Source of the DNA: Streptomyces akebiae | Lineage (GTDB): Bacteria; Actinomycetota; Actinomycetes; Streptomycetales; Streptomycetaceae | DNA length: 64,000 nucleotides | Direction of reading: 5' to 3' | Assembly: GCF_019599145.1 (NCBI RefSeq) | Contig: NZ_CP080647.1 | Location: 1,488,001-1,552,000, forward strand | Shown: positions 15,994-28,383 of the stretch, piece by piece | Numbering within the stretch: position 1 is the stretch's first letter | Layout: each line of letters starts with the position of its first letter | Translations under genes and position numbers: made by a program | Notes under the pieces: generated by a model | Databases searched by the model: none | The model's input: the letters and a program-made list of their open reading frames with translations, nothing else | What the model was told of the DNA's origin: nothing

Positions 15994-17013
15994 GTGGACG
16001 ACGACCGGCCCGATGTGCTGCTGACCGGGCTGCTCTTCTACGACCTCGTGCTCACGGGACTGGGAAAGCCGCCCACACCCGGCGAGGAGATCTGGACCGA
16101 CGGCATGGGCTGCGGTCCGGGCGGCATCGCCAACCTGGCGGTGGCCACCGCCCGTTTCGGCCTGCGGACCTCGCTGGCCACGGTCTTCGGCGACGACTAC
16201 TACGGCGCGTACTGCCGCGACGTCCTCGCCGGACAGGAGGGCGTCGACCTCTCCCTCTCCCGCACCGCCGACGGCTGGCACACCCCCGTCACCGTCTCCC
16301 TCGCGCACGGTCACGACCGGGCCCTGGTCACCCACGGCCAGGAACCGCCGTACTCCCAGGACGTCCTGATGGGCGACCCGCCCGAGTCGCGCACGGCGCT
16401 CGTGCACATCGAGGCCGAGCCGCGCGAGTGGCTCGCCAAGGCCGCCGCGAACGGCACTCTCATCTACGCGGACGTCGGCTGGGACCCCACCCAGCAGTGG
16501 TCGCGCGACCTGCTCGACCAACTCGCCCTGTGCCACGCCTTCCTCCCCAACGAGACCGAGGCGATGGCCTACACCCGCACCGACAGCGCGGTCGCCGCGC
16601 TCGGCACCCTGAGCGAGCTGGTGCCGGTGGCCGTGGTCACCCGCGGCGGCGAGGGCGCGGTAGCGGTGGACCAGACGACCGGGGAGTACGCGGAGGTCCC
16701 CGCCCTGGACGTCGACGTGCTCGACGCGACGGGCGCCGGCGACGTCTTCGGCGCGAGCTTCGTCGCCGCCTCCCTCGGCGGCTGGCCCCTGACGGAACGG
16801 CTGCGGTTCGCCGTGCTGTCCGCCGGACTCTCCGTGGGCCACCACGGCGGAGGCCTCGCCGCACCCGGCTGGTACGGCGTCGAGCGCTGGTGGCGCTCGC
16901 TGACCGACCCCGGCCTGAAGAAGGCCTACGGCTTCCTCGCGGACCGCATCCCGGCCGACGTCGGCCCACCGGTGCACCACGCGCCGGTCACCCCGCCCGC
17001 GCGGCTCCACTGA
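15994..17013 (+). CDS. PfkB/ribokinase-family carbohydrate kinase
   Basis: 339 residues. GTG 15994 is chosen over the open frame from 15952 because GAGAGGG lies at 15979-15985. The first PfkB signature region reads GCGPGGIANLAVATARFG near residues 43-60, and the second, DATGAGDVFGASF near 245-257, carries the catalytic Asp and anion hole. It should phosphorylate a sugar or nucleoside at a primary hydroxyl using ATP. It is the first gene of the plus-strand unit that continues with the ABC importer, so the substrate is probably the imported sugar or its hydrolysis product. Confidence 0.87.
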   Translation: MDDDRPDVLLTGLLFYDLVLTGLGKPPTPGEEIWTDGMGCGPGGIANLAVATARFGLRTSLATVFGDDYYGAYCRDVLAGQEGVDLSLSRTADGWHTPVTVSLAHGHDRALVTHGQEPPYSQDVLMGDPPESRTALVHIEAEPREWLAKAAANGTLIYADVGWDPTQQWSRDLLDQLALCHAFLPNETEAMAYTRTDSAVAALGTLSELVPVAVVTRGGEGAVAVDQTTGEYAEVPALDVDVLDATGAGDVFGASFVAASLGGWPLTERLRFAVLSAGLSVGHHGGGLAAPGWYGVERWWRSLTDPGLKKAYGFLADRIPADVGPPVHHAPVTPPARLH

Positions 17014-17099
17014 CCCCCCTCACCCCGCCCGCGCGGCCCCGAAGACCCCACGCACCAACGCCCTGAAGTACCACGAACAGGAACAAACAGGAGTGACCC

Positions 17100-18383
17100 G
17101 TGGACCTTTCTCGTAGAGGCTTCCTCCAGGCTGCCGTGTTCACCGCGGCCGCCTCCGGCCTGACCGTCGCCTGTGGCGGCGGAGGTTCGGATTCAGGCGG
17201 CACCAAGAACGGCAAGAACCTCACCATGTGGTACTGGGGCGGAGCCCTCAGCGACAAGGTGGTCGCCGAGGCCAAGACGCACTTCAAGAGCCAGATCAAG
17301 CTGACCAGTTCCTCCATCGGCGGCGACTTCAAGCAGAAGCTCACCACCACGCTCGCGGCGGGCGGCTCCTCCGTGCCGGACATCACCGGCATCAAGGGCG
17401 AGGACATCGCCTCCTTCCTGCCCAACGCGGACCGCTTCCTCGACCTGAACGACCTGGGCTTCAAGAAGATCTCCTCCCAGTACCTGGAGTGGAAGACCAA
17501 GCTCGCCCAGACCGAGGACGGCAAGCAGATCGGCTTCCCGATCGACATCGGACCCACCGCGCTCTTCTACCGCGCCGACCAGTTCGACAAGGCGGGGCTG
17601 CCCTCCGACCCGGCGAAGGTCGCCGCCGAGGCCAAGAGCTGGGACGACTACTTCGCGCTCGGCACCGAGCTGAAGAAGGCGCTGCCCGGCACCTTCCTCA
17701 TCAACAACATGGGCTCGGTGTTCAGCATCGCGGTCGGACAGGGCACCACGCGCTTCATCGACCAGGACAACCACTTCATAGGCGACCAGGACCACATCCG
17801 CGCCGCGTGGGACACCGCGGTCCGCGCCTACACGCTCGGCCTCGACGCCAAGATCAACGACCAGAGCTGGAACGCCGCCGTCGGCAAGAGTCTGACCACC
17901 GAGGTCGGCGCCGCCTGGCACGCGCTGGACATCGAGTCGGCCGCCCCCGACACCAAGGGCAAGTGGCGGGTCTGCGCGACCCCCGGCGGACCGGCCAACC
18001 AGGGCGGCTCCTACCTGACCCTGCCCAAGCAGTGCCGGAACCCCGAAGAGGCATTCAAGATCATCAGCTGGATCCTCAGCCCGGACAACAACGCCAAGAG
18101 CTTCACCGACGCCTCCATCTTCCCCGCCTCCCCGGAGACGTACGCGATGCCGGCCATGACGGGCCCCGACGACTTCTTCGGCGGACAGAAGATCATCGAG
18201 GTCTTCGGTCCGGCCGCCGAGGCCATCCCCGTCAGCTACGAGGCGCCCGCCGACTCCGCGGTCATGGCCCCCTTCATGGCCGAGCTGACCAGTATCGAGG
18301 CCAAGGGCAAGAAGCCCGACGACGCCTGGAAGGACGCGGTCTCCCAGGCCAAGCAGATCGCCAGGCGACAGGGGGTGAACTGA
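17100..18383 (+). CDS. ABC sugar importer, extracellular solute-binding lipoprotein (family 1)
   Basis: 427 residues. The N terminus has a twin-arginine-like SRRGFLQAA run and a lipobox ending at LTVAC (Cys about 25), so the mature protein is membrane-anchored outside the cell. The body has the MalE-type layout with MWYWGG at the start and ITGIKGEDIASFLP. GTG 17100 follows AGGAGTGACCC. It captures the oligosaccharide for the permeases that follow directly. Sequence alone does not name the sugar; the neighbouring mannosidase, galactosidase and phosphoesterases make a galactose/mannose-containing glycan plausible. Confidence 0.88.
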   Translation: MDLSRRGFLQAAVFTAAASGLTVACGGGGSDSGGTKNGKNLTMWYWGGALSDKVVAEAKTHFKSQIKLTSSSIGGDFKQKLTTTLAAGGSSVPDITGIKGEDIASFLPNADRFLDLNDLGFKKISSQYLEWKTKLAQTEDGKQIGFPIDIGPTALFYRADQFDKAGLPSDPAKVAAEAKSWDDYFALGTELKKALPGTFLINNMGSVFSIAVGQGTTRFIDQDNHFIGDQDHIRAAWDTAVRAYTLGLDAKINDQSWNAAVGKSLTTEVGAAWHALDIESAAPDTKGKWRVCATPGGPANQGGSYLTLPKQCRNPEEAFKIISWILSPDNNAKSFTDASIFPASPETYAMPAMTGPDDFFGGQKIIEVFGPAAEAIPVSYEAPADSAVMAPFMAELTSIEAKGKKPDDAWKDAVSQAKQIARRQGVN

Positions 18384-18384
18384 G

Positions 18385-19392
18385 GTGACGTCACCTCCGG
18401 TGACCGGTCCCGCCACGGTGCCCGAGCACCGTGGCGGGCCGGGCCCGGCCCGCTTCCGCCCGCGGCGCACCCCGCCCGCGGGCGTCGCCCGGCCCACTCG
18501 TCGAGGTGTGCTGTCGTACTGGCGGCAGTACCTGGCGATCTCGCCCTTCTATCTGATCTTCCTCGGCTTCTCCTTCGTCCCCGTCTTCTATTCGCTGTAC
18601 CTGTCCTTCCAGCGCTACGACGGGCTGGGCACCAAGCAGTTCGTGGGTCTGCAGCAGTTCGAGTTCCTCTGGAGCGACCCGGTCTTCTGGCTGTCCATCC
18701 GCAACACCCTGATCATCTGGGTCCTGTCCACCGTTCCCACGCTCTTCGGCGCGCTGGTGCTGGCGACGCTGCTGCATTCGGTGCGCCGCTTCAAGGGCTT
18801 CTACCGCATCGCCCTCTATGTACCGAACGTGACGTCGATCGTCGCCGTGGCGATCTTCTTCGGCGCGGTGTTCAGCAACGACTTCGGCCTGGTCAACGCG
18901 ATCCTGGGCACGGTCGGCATCTCACCCGTGCCGTGGCTGAGCGACCCGTGGCTGATCAAGGTGGTCATCGCCCTGCTGATGACGTGGATGTGGACCGGCT
19001 ACAACATGATCATCTACCTGGCCGGCCTCCAGGCCATCCCGCAGTCGGTCTACGAGGCGGCCAGGATGGACGGCGCCGGACCGATCCGCACGTTCTTCCA
19101 GATCACCATCCCGATCATGCGGCCCATCATCCTGTTCACCGTCGTCATCTCGACCATCAACGGTCTGCAGAGCTTCAGCGAACCCCAGGTGCTCTTCGCC
19201 AGCAACGCCGCCAACCAGAACCTCGGCGGTCCGGGCCAGGCCGGACTGACCACACTGCTGTACTTCTACCAATCGGCCTTCCTCGACAACGACTACGGCT
19301 ACGGCGCGGCCATCGTGTGGGCCTTCTTCGTACTGATCATCGTGCTCGTCGTCATCAACTGGCGCATCGTGCAACGAGGGAGGAAGTCATGA
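18385..19392 (+). CDS. ABC sugar importer permease, MalF type
   Basis: 335 residues. A 40-residue Pro/Arg-rich cytoplasmic N terminus is followed by six transmembrane helices. The permease EAA loop reads YEAARMDGAGPIRTFFQITI, the contact for the ATPase. GTG 18385 begins one base after the upstream stop (TGAGGTG), so translation is coupled to the binding-protein gene. No ATPase gene follows; in Streptomyces such importers share the multi-sugar ATPase MsiK encoded elsewhere. Confidence 0.9.
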   Translation: MTSPPVTGPATVPEHRGGPGPARFRPRRTPPAGVARPTRRGVLSYWRQYLAISPFYLIFLGFSFVPVFYSLYLSFQRYDGLGTKQFVGLQQFEFLWSDPVFWLSIRNTLIIWVLSTVPTLFGALVLATLLHSVRRFKGFYRIALYVPNVTSIVAVAIFFGAVFSNDFGLVNAILGTVGISPVPWLSDPWLIKVVIALLMTWMWTGYNMIIYLAGLQAIPQSVYEAARMDGAGPIRTFFQITIPIMRPIILFTVVISTINGLQSFSEPQVLFASNAANQNLGGPGQAGLTTLLYFYQSAFLDNDYGYGAAIVWAFFVLIIVLVVINWRIVQRGRKS

Positions 19393-20258
19393 CGACAGCC
19401 GTCACGCCGCGGCCGGACACGGGGGCGAAGCGGCCGCGCCGCCCCAAGGGCCTGTCGCCGCACCTCTTCCTCGTACTGGCCGTCGTGATCTCGGTGTTCC
19501 CCTTCGTGTGGACGATCGTGATGGCGACCAACACCACCCGGGACATCTACAAGAGCCCGCCGAAGCTGACCTTCGGTTCGCATCTGCTGGAGAACATCCG
19601 GGGCGTGCTCGACACGGTCGACTTCTTCGGGTCGATGCTCAACACGATCGTCATCGCGAGTGTCACCACGGTCCTGGTGCTGTTCGTCGACTCCCTGGCG
19701 GCCTTCGCGTTCGCCAAGTTCGAGTTCCCCGGGCGCAGGATCCTCTTCGGCACGCTCCTGGTGTTCATGATGCTGCCGCTCCAGCTGGCCGTCCTGCCGC
19801 AGTTCATCCTGATGTCGGAGATCGGCTGGGTCGGCATGCTCAAGGCGCTGGTCTGGCCCGCCCTCTCCAACGCCTTCGGCATCTTCTGGCTGCGCCAGTA
19901 CATCGAGAACGGGGTGCCCGACGAACTGCTGGACGCGGCGCGCATCGACGGCGCCGGCTTCTTCCGGCAGTACTGGAACGTCGCACTGCCGATGATCAAG
20001 CCCGCGCTGTCCTTCCTCGCCATCTACGCCTTCGTCGGCGCCTGGAACGACTACGTCTGGCCGCTCATCGTGCTCACCAACCCCGAGCACGTCACGCTCC
20101 AGGTCGAGCTGGCCCAGCTCAACGTCGGCCACAACACCGACTACAGCATGGTGATGGCCGGTGTGCTGATGGCATCCCTCCCGTTGGTGCTCGTGTTCGC
20201 CGTCTTCGCGCGGGGCTTCATCGCGGGGGCCACCGAGGGCGCGGTACAGGGCAGCTGA
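19389..20258 (+). CDS. ABC sugar importer permease, MalG type
   Basis: 289 residues from ATG 19389, which overlaps the previous stop codon (ATGA). Six predicted helices; the EAA loop is LLDAARIDGAGFFRQYWNVA and the C terminus ends ARGFIAGATEGAVQGS, typical of MalG-type permeases. It pairs with the 18385 product to form the membrane channel. Frame and start are unambiguous because earlier in-frame starts lie inside the MalF-type gene. Confidence 0.9.
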   Translation: MTTAVTPRPDTGAKRPRRPKGLSPHLFLVLAVVISVFPFVWTIVMATNTTRDIYKSPPKLTFGSHLLENIRGVLDTVDFFGSMLNTIVIASVTTVLVLFVDSLAAFAFAKFEFPGRRILFGTLLVFMMLPLQLAVLPQFILMSEIGWVGMLKALVWPALSNAFGIFWLRQYIENGVPDELLDAARIDGAGFFRQYWNVALPMIKPALSFLAIYAFVGAWNDYVWPLIVLTNPEHVTLQVELAQLNVGHNTDYSMVMAGVLMASLPLVLVFAVFARGFIAGATEGAVQGS

Positions 20259-20288
20259 ACCGAACCGCTCCCTAGAGAGGGGTGCACG

Positions 20289-21304
20289 ATGGCGGACGCC
20301 TACGGCGCGGGACGGCCGGGGCGCGGCAAGGTGCTCGTGGTGGGGATGGACGGGCTGCGCCTCGACCGGCTGCCCCTCCCCCGGACTTCGGCCGACGGGA
20401 CCCCGATCCCGCCTCGCCCGCCCTCGACGGCACCGGTGCTGCACGGCCTGATGGCCGCGGGCGCCCACGGCAGCAGTCTGCTGCCCTACGGCGAGGTGGA
20501 CGGCCTGGCCGAGGGCGGGCCGTCCACCAGCATGGCCTACACCGACTCCGGTCCCGGCTGGTCGAGCGTGCTGACCGGGGTCTGGCCCGACCGGCACGGC
20601 GTGACCGGCAACGACTTCGAGGGCGCCGACTACTCCCGTCACCCCGACTTCCTCAGCCGCGCCGCCGCCGCGCGACCCGGTCTGCGTACGGTGGCCGCGG
20701 TGTCCTGGCCGGAGCTGGTCGACCGCGGCACCCTGGGTCCCGCGATCGGCGAGCGCGTGCGGTACGACGGGGAGTCCGACGGCTACGAGGACGCGGACCG
20801 GCGCGTCGCCGACACCGTCGTGCGCCGGATCGTCGAGGACGACCCGGACGCGCTGTTCGTGTACTTCGGCGCCACCGACGAGGCCGGCCACGCCACGGGG
20901 CCGCTCAGCCCGGCCTACGACAGTGCCCTCCTCGCCCAGGACGCCCACCTCGGGCGGCTGCTGGACGCGATCGCCTTCCGGTGCTCCGACCCGGCCCGCG
21001 CGGACGAGCACTGGACGGTCGTGGTCACCACGGACCACGGGCATCTCGACACCGGCGGCCACGGCGGCGACACCCGCGCCGAGCGCGAGGTCTTCGTCGT
21101 CCTCGCCGAGCCGGGAACATCCGGCGGCCGGGCCGCCGGAGGCCCGCAGGTCGGCACCCGGCTGGACACACCCCGCCTCGTCGACATCGCCCCCACCGTC
21201 CTGGACCGGCTCGGCATCCCCGTCGACCCCGCCTGGGGTTTGCCGGGGCGCGTGCTGCCCCGGCCGGTCCCCTCCCTCCCGTCACCCCCGACTTCGGAAC
21301 GGTC

Positions 21305-21308
<4 letters not shown>
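20289..21308 (+). CDS. alkaline-phosphatase-superfamily phosphodiesterase/nucleotide pyrophosphatase
   Basis: 339 residues, no signal peptide, cytoplasmic. Family features: the first metal Asp in VLVVGMDGLR, the nucleophile region TDSGPGWSSVLTGVWPDRHG, FGATDEAGHATG, and TTDHGHLDTGGHGG near the C terminus, which supply the two-metal ligands. Enzymes of this group hydrolyse phosphodiesters, pyrophosphates or phosphonates. ATG 20289 has GAGAGGGG upstream. It sits between an importer and a beta-galactosidase, so it may remove a phosphodiester substituent from the imported glycan; this is inference. Confidence 0.82.
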
Positions 21309-24262
<2,954 letters not shown>

Positions 24263-24291
24263 ACCACGAACCCCTTTCTACGGAGTCACTT

Positions 24292-26121
24292 GTGTGCACC
24301 TCGCACGAACCGGGGCAGGAGTCTGCCCGGGCCCGCTCGGGCAGACGCAACTTCCTGCGTGCCACCGCCCTGCTGGGCGCGGCGGCCACCGCCTCGCTGC
24401 CCGTCGTGGCTCGGGCGGCGCCCGCGCGCTGGAAGCCCGACCGCACGAGCCGCCGCTTCACGCTCGCCGTCATGCCCGACACGCAGTACCTGTTCGACGG
24501 GCCGAGCATCGACAAGGCGCCAGTCGAGGCGTCCCTGCGGTACCTGCTGGAGCACGGTGAGGAGGAGAACATCGTGTTCCTGTCCCATCTCGGGGACCTC
24601 ACCCAGAACGGCACGGCGCGGGAGACCGAGGCGATCGGCGAGGCCTTCCGGCTCCTGGACCGCAGGGGCGTCGGCTACAGCGTCCTCGCGGGCAACCACG
24701 ACGTGCGCTCCTCCACCGACGACCAGCGGGGGCCGACCCCGTACCTGGACGTGTTCGGACCCGACCGCTTCCAGGGCCGGCCGACCTTCGGGGGTGCCTC
24801 CCCGGACGGCTACAACTCCTTCCACCTCTTCGAGGCCGCCGGCCGGCAGTGGATGGTGCTCGCCCTGGACTGGCGGCTCTCCGCGAAGGGCTTCGCCTGG
24901 GCCGAGGACGTCCTGGCCCGGCACCCGAGGACACCGGTCGTCCTCACCACGCACGAGATCGTCGACGGCGACGGCTCCCTCTCGTCCTACGGGCAGAAGC
25001 TGTGGGACCAGCTGATCGAGGACCACGACCAGATCTTCCTCACCCTCAACGGGCACTACTGGCCGGCGGCGCGCGCGACCCGGAGGAACGCCGCCGACAA
25101 CGATGTCCACCTGCACCTCACGAACTACCAGAACCGGTATTTCGGTGGCGCGGCGATGATCCGTCTCTACCGTTTCGACCTCGACCGGAACACCATCGAC
25201 GTGGAGACGATCTCCCCGTGGATCCTCGGCCGGGCCGCGAGGGGACTCAACGAACTGGAGCGGCAGGAGAGCGAACTCTCCGGCGACGCCGACCGGTTCA
25301 CCGTCGAGATCGACTTCGAGAAGCGGTTCGCCGGTTTCGCGCCGGTGCCCGCGCGGGCGTCGCGGCCGGTGTCGACGATGCTGATACCCGGCACGGTCGC
25401 CTACTGGCGGTTCGACGGCCGGGAGGACGGGGCGAAGGTCGCCGGCACCGTCCCGGACCGCTCCGGACACGGCAACGACCTCACCCTGGTGACCGTCGGC
25501 GGCGGCACCCTCACCTGGTCCGCCGACCACCACCCGGACCAGCCGGGCCACGGCAGCCTGGAGTTCCACGGCGGCAAGCCCCCGCTGACGGGCGCGTATC
25601 TGCGCACGGTCGACGGGGCGCCCCTCAACGCGGCCACGTTCAGGGACGGTTACACCATCGAGGCGTTCTACCGGCTGCCCGCCGACTGGAACCCCTCGAA
25701 CCACGCCTGGGCGGGCATCCTCGGCCGGACCGGCACCGGCGGCGCGGCGGGCAAGACCGCCGACGACCCGGACGAGCCGCTCGCCACGCTGTCGCTGTCG
25801 AACGACCGGGAGCCGCAGTGGGCGGTGCGCCCGCTCAACCAGCAGGGAATCGCCACCAACTGGGGTCAGGAGACCCCGCTGGAGACGTGGTGGCACCTCG
25901 CGGTGGTCAACGACGGCAGGCACACCACGCTCTACGTCCAGGGCTGCCCGGTCGTGCGCAACCCGAAGGCCACCGCCGTCGGGCTCACCTCCGTCGGACT
26001 GCCCTGGATCCTCGGCGGCTACGAGTACGCCGGGAAGATCGACCAGATCCTGCACGGACGCCTCGGTGACGTCCGTGTCGTCGAACGGGCGCTGCCCGTC
26101 GAGTCCTTCATGAACCACTGA
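24292..26121 (+). CDS. secreted metallophosphoesterase with C-terminal LamG-like domain
   Basis: 609 residues. GTG 24292 has GGAG 6 bases upstream. A Tat signal (SGRRNFLRATALLGAAATAS, then Ala-rich to about residue 45) directs export. The calcineurin-like domain carries MPDTQY, GDLTQNG, GNHDV, TTHEIVDGDG and LNGHYW. After about residue 365 a LamG/concanavalin-like beta-sandwich begins (VAYWRFDGREDG, RSGHGNDL, WWHLAVVNDGRHTTLYVQG), the arrangement used to bind carbohydrate. Likely removes phosphate or phosphodiester groups from an extracellular glycan. It follows the beta-galactosidase gene by 29 bp. Confidence 0.85.
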   Translation: MCTSHEPGQESARARSGRRNFLRATALLGAAATASLPVVARAAPARWKPDRTSRRFTLAVMPDTQYLFDGPSIDKAPVEASLRYLLEHGEEENIVFLSHLGDLTQNGTARETEAIGEAFRLLDRRGVGYSVLAGNHDVRSSTDDQRGPTPYLDVFGPDRFQGRPTFGGASPDGYNSFHLFEAAGRQWMVLALDWRLSAKGFAWAEDVLARHPRTPVVLTTHEIVDGDGSLSSYGQKLWDQLIEDHDQIFLTLNGHYWPAARATRRNAADNDVHLHLTNYQNRYFGGAAMIRLYRFDLDRNTIDVETISPWILGRAARGLNELERQESELSGDADRFTVEIDFEKRFAGFAPVPARASRPVSTMLIPGTVAYWRFDGREDGAKVAGTVPDRSGHGNDLTLVTVGGGTLTWSADHHPDQPGHGSLEFHGGKPPLTGAYLRTVDGAPLNAATFRDGYTIEAFYRLPADWNPSNHAWAGILGRTGTGGAAGKTADDPDEPLATLSLSNDREPQWAVRPLNQQGIATNWGQETPLETWWHLAVVNDGRHTTLYVQGCPVVRNPKATAVGLTSVGLPWILGGYEYAGKIDQILHGRLGDVRVVERALPVESFMNH

Positions 26122-26141
26122 GACGCGAAGGAACCACCACC

Positions 26142-27836
26142 ATGTCCGACCTGTCCGGCACACCCGAGCAGCAGTTGCCCGCCTGGGCCGATCCGTCCGT
26201 CTCCGCCGCCGACCTCGACGCGCAGGGGGTGTCGCGCCGTGGGCTGCTGCGGGGCGCGGGCCTGTTCGGTGCCGCGTTCGCGATGGGCGCGACGGGCGCC
26301 CTGACCACACCGGCCGCGGCCGGTTCCCGCCCGTACGGGGGTGAGGACCCGCGGCTCGCCTATCTCGTCGGCGACCACCACATCCACACCGTCTACAGCC
26401 ACGACGCCAAGTACACGTTCTCCCAACTGGCCGCGGCGGGCGCGAAGTACGGCCTGGACTGGATGGTGTTCACGGAGCACTCCAACTTCGGGCACGCCGA
26501 CTTCGGGGCCGCGCTGGAGCACAAGGAGATCCTGAAGGCCCGTGCCGAGAACCCCCGCCAGCTGATCTTCCAGGGGCTGGAGTGGTACATCCCTGCCGCC
26601 GAGCACTGCACGGTCTTCACCACCCCCGGGCGGCACGAGGTCGACCTGCTCACCCGCTTCGAGAGCGCGTACGACGGCAAGCTGCTCGGCTACACGGACG
26701 GTTCCGTGGCCGGCGCGGACACCGCCCGCAACGAGGCGCACGCCGTGAAGGCCATCAAGTGGCTCGCCGAGCAACGTCGTTCGGGCTACGTCGACGACGT
26801 GCTGGTCCTCGCCAACCACCCGCTGCGCCTCGGCATCGACTCCCCGCACGAGCTGCGCGGCTGGCGGGACGCGGCCCCCGAGATCATGATCGGCATGGAG
26901 GGGGCGCCCGGCGCCCAGGGCGCGGCCCTCCCCGGCTGGCGGGGGACGACCTCGATCCGGGGCGAGTACGAGAACAAGCCCTCCGCCCAGTCCTGGCCCG
27001 GGTACCCGGCGGAGGCGTACCTCACGTACGGCGGCTTCGACTGGTCGACGGCGACCGTGGGCGGACTGTGGGACGCGATGCTGGCCGAGGGCAGGCCCTT
27101 CTCGATCACCACCAACTCCGACGCGCACCGGATCGTCTTCGACACCTGGAAGAACGGCGACTGGCCGGCCGGGCAGAACTTCGACAGCACCGGCAAGCTG
27201 CCCGACCCGGTGAACACCGACACTCCGCAGCCCGGCAGCGACTTCTGGCCCGGCCAGTTCAGCCGCACCCATGTCGGCGTCACCCGCTGGGGATACCGCT
27301 CGGTGACGGCCGGTCTGCGCGCGGGCCGCGTCTGGGTCGACCACGGCCATCTGCTCGACGGCCTCGACGTCCGGGTGAAGCGCGACCGTGACCACGGCCG
27401 GGGCGTCACCCTGGGGGGCCGGCTGCGTGTCCGCAAGGGCGAGAGGCTCACGCTGACGGTGACCGTGACGACCGCGTCCCGCGCCAACCCGCACGGGATC
27501 CTGCCGGAGTTGGCCCATGTCGACGTCATCCGGGGAGCGGTGCGCGGCCCGGTGAGCGACCGCGACGCCTGGCAGGCCCCGGACACGAGGGTGGTCCACA
27601 CCGAGGACGTGAGCGGGCGCGAGGGCACGTACACCCTGCGCGTCCCGCTCACGGCAGGCGACGAGTCCTTCTACGTCCGTCTGCGCGGCAGCGACGGCAA
27701 GCGGAACGGCGCCGGGTATCTGGGCGCCGCCGTGGACCCGCACGGCCCGATCCCCCACGAGCCGGGCGACGGCGACCCGTGGGAGGACACGTGGTTCTAC
27801 TCGAACCCGGTCTTCGTGGACGTGGTGGGAGGCTGA
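26142..27836 (+). CDS. secreted PHP-domain phosphoesterase-like protein
   Basis: 564 residues. A Tat signal (SRRGLLRGAGLFGAAFAMG then an Ala-rich end near residue 60). The PHP metal motifs are GDHHIHTVYSHDAKYTF, FTEHSN, LANHPLRLGID and TNSDAHR, which together supply His and Asp ligands for a trinuclear centre. After about residue 400 comes a beta-rich region ending in WEDTWFYSNPVFVDV. PHP proteins include polymerase-associated and histidinol phosphatases; exported versions are uncharacterised. Its place directly after the metallophosphoesterase gene suggests a joint role in dephosphorylating an extracellular substrate. Confidence 0.8.
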   Translation: MSDLSGTPEQQLPAWADPSVSAADLDAQGVSRRGLLRGAGLFGAAFAMGATGALTTPAAAGSRPYGGEDPRLAYLVGDHHIHTVYSHDAKYTFSQLAAAGAKYGLDWMVFTEHSNFGHADFGAALEHKEILKARAENPRQLIFQGLEWYIPAAEHCTVFTTPGRHEVDLLTRFESAYDGKLLGYTDGSVAGADTARNEAHAVKAIKWLAEQRRSGYVDDVLVLANHPLRLGIDSPHELRGWRDAAPEIMIGMEGAPGAQGAALPGWRGTTSIRGEYENKPSAQSWPGYPAEAYLTYGGFDWSTATVGGLWDAMLAEGRPFSITTNSDAHRIVFDTWKNGDWPAGQNFDSTGKLPDPVNTDTPQPGSDFWPGQFSRTHVGVTRWGYRSVTAGLRAGRVWVDHGHLLDGLDVRVKRDRDHGRGVTLGGRLRVRKGERLTLTVTVTTASRANPHGILPELAHVDVIRGAVRGPVSDRDAWQAPDTRVVHTEDVSGREGTYTLRVPLTAGDESFYVRLRGSDGKRNGAGYLGAAVDPHGPIPHEPGDGDPWEDTWFYSNPVFVDVVGG

Positions 27837-27858
27837 GCGGGAGCGTCCCGCCAGGGGC

Positions 27859-27903
27859 GTGGGGAACCGCGCGACCGACCACGACGGACGCGCGGTTCCC
27901 CAC
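27859..27903. terminator. bidirectional hairpin terminator, dispersed repeat copy
   Basis: Perfect 15-bp stem GTGGGGAACCGCGCG (27859-27873) / CGCGCGGTTCCCCAC (27889-27903) with a 15-base loop, between two convergent genes. The left arm and loop match the repeat found at 8609, 47311 (reversed) and 56454. Confidence 0.8.
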
Positions 27904-27913
27904 CCGCGAACCC

Positions 27914-28369
27914 TTACGCGTAGAAGCGGGACAGGCTCTGCAGCACGGCCGCCGGCTTGGGCGCGCCCTCGATCTCGATCGTGCCGTCGACGGTGATCTG
28001 CACGCCTCCCGGCACGTCCTCCACCGACGCCAGCTTGCCGACCAGCCGGATCTTCGACCCGACCTTCACCGGCGAGGGGAAACGCACCTTGTTCAGGCCG
28101 TAGTTGACCTTCGTCGAGACACCCTCGACGTCCAGGAGTTCGGTGAAGAGCGGGATGAACAGCGACAGGGTCAGGTACCCGTGGGCGATCGGCGCGCCGA
28201 AGGGGCCCTTCGCCGCCTTCTCGGGGTCGACGTGGATCCACTGGTGGTCCCCGGTCGCGTCGGCGAACGTGTCGATGCGCTCCTGGGTGACCTCGATCCA
28301 CTCACTGGTGCCGAGGTCGCTGCCGGCGAGCTTCTTGAGCTCGTCGATGCCGTTCACGGTGATGCTCAT
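27914..28369 (-). CDS. MaoC-family hot-dog dehydratase/hydratase
   Basis: 151 residues. FADATGDHQWIHVDPEKA is the MaoC hydratase-2 motif with the catalytic Asp/His pair, and GPFGAPIAHGYLTLSL follows. It hydrates enoyl-CoA (or dehydrates 3-hydroxyacyl-CoA). Last gene of the operon with the ligase at 28384, an amidohydrolase and an SDR enzyme; 14 bp separate it from the ligase. Together they fit activation of a carboxylate to a CoA thioester and beta-oxidation-like processing. Confidence 0.88.
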   Translation of the reverse strand: MSITVNGIDELKKLAGSDLGTSEWIEVTQERIDTFADATGDHQWIHVDPEKAAKGPFGAPIAHGYLTLSLFIPLFTELLDVEGVSTKVNYGLNKVRFPSPVKVGSKIRLVGKLASVEDVPGGVQITVDGTIEIEGAPKPAAVLQSLSRFYA

Positions 28370-28383
28370 AAGACGTTCCTTAG

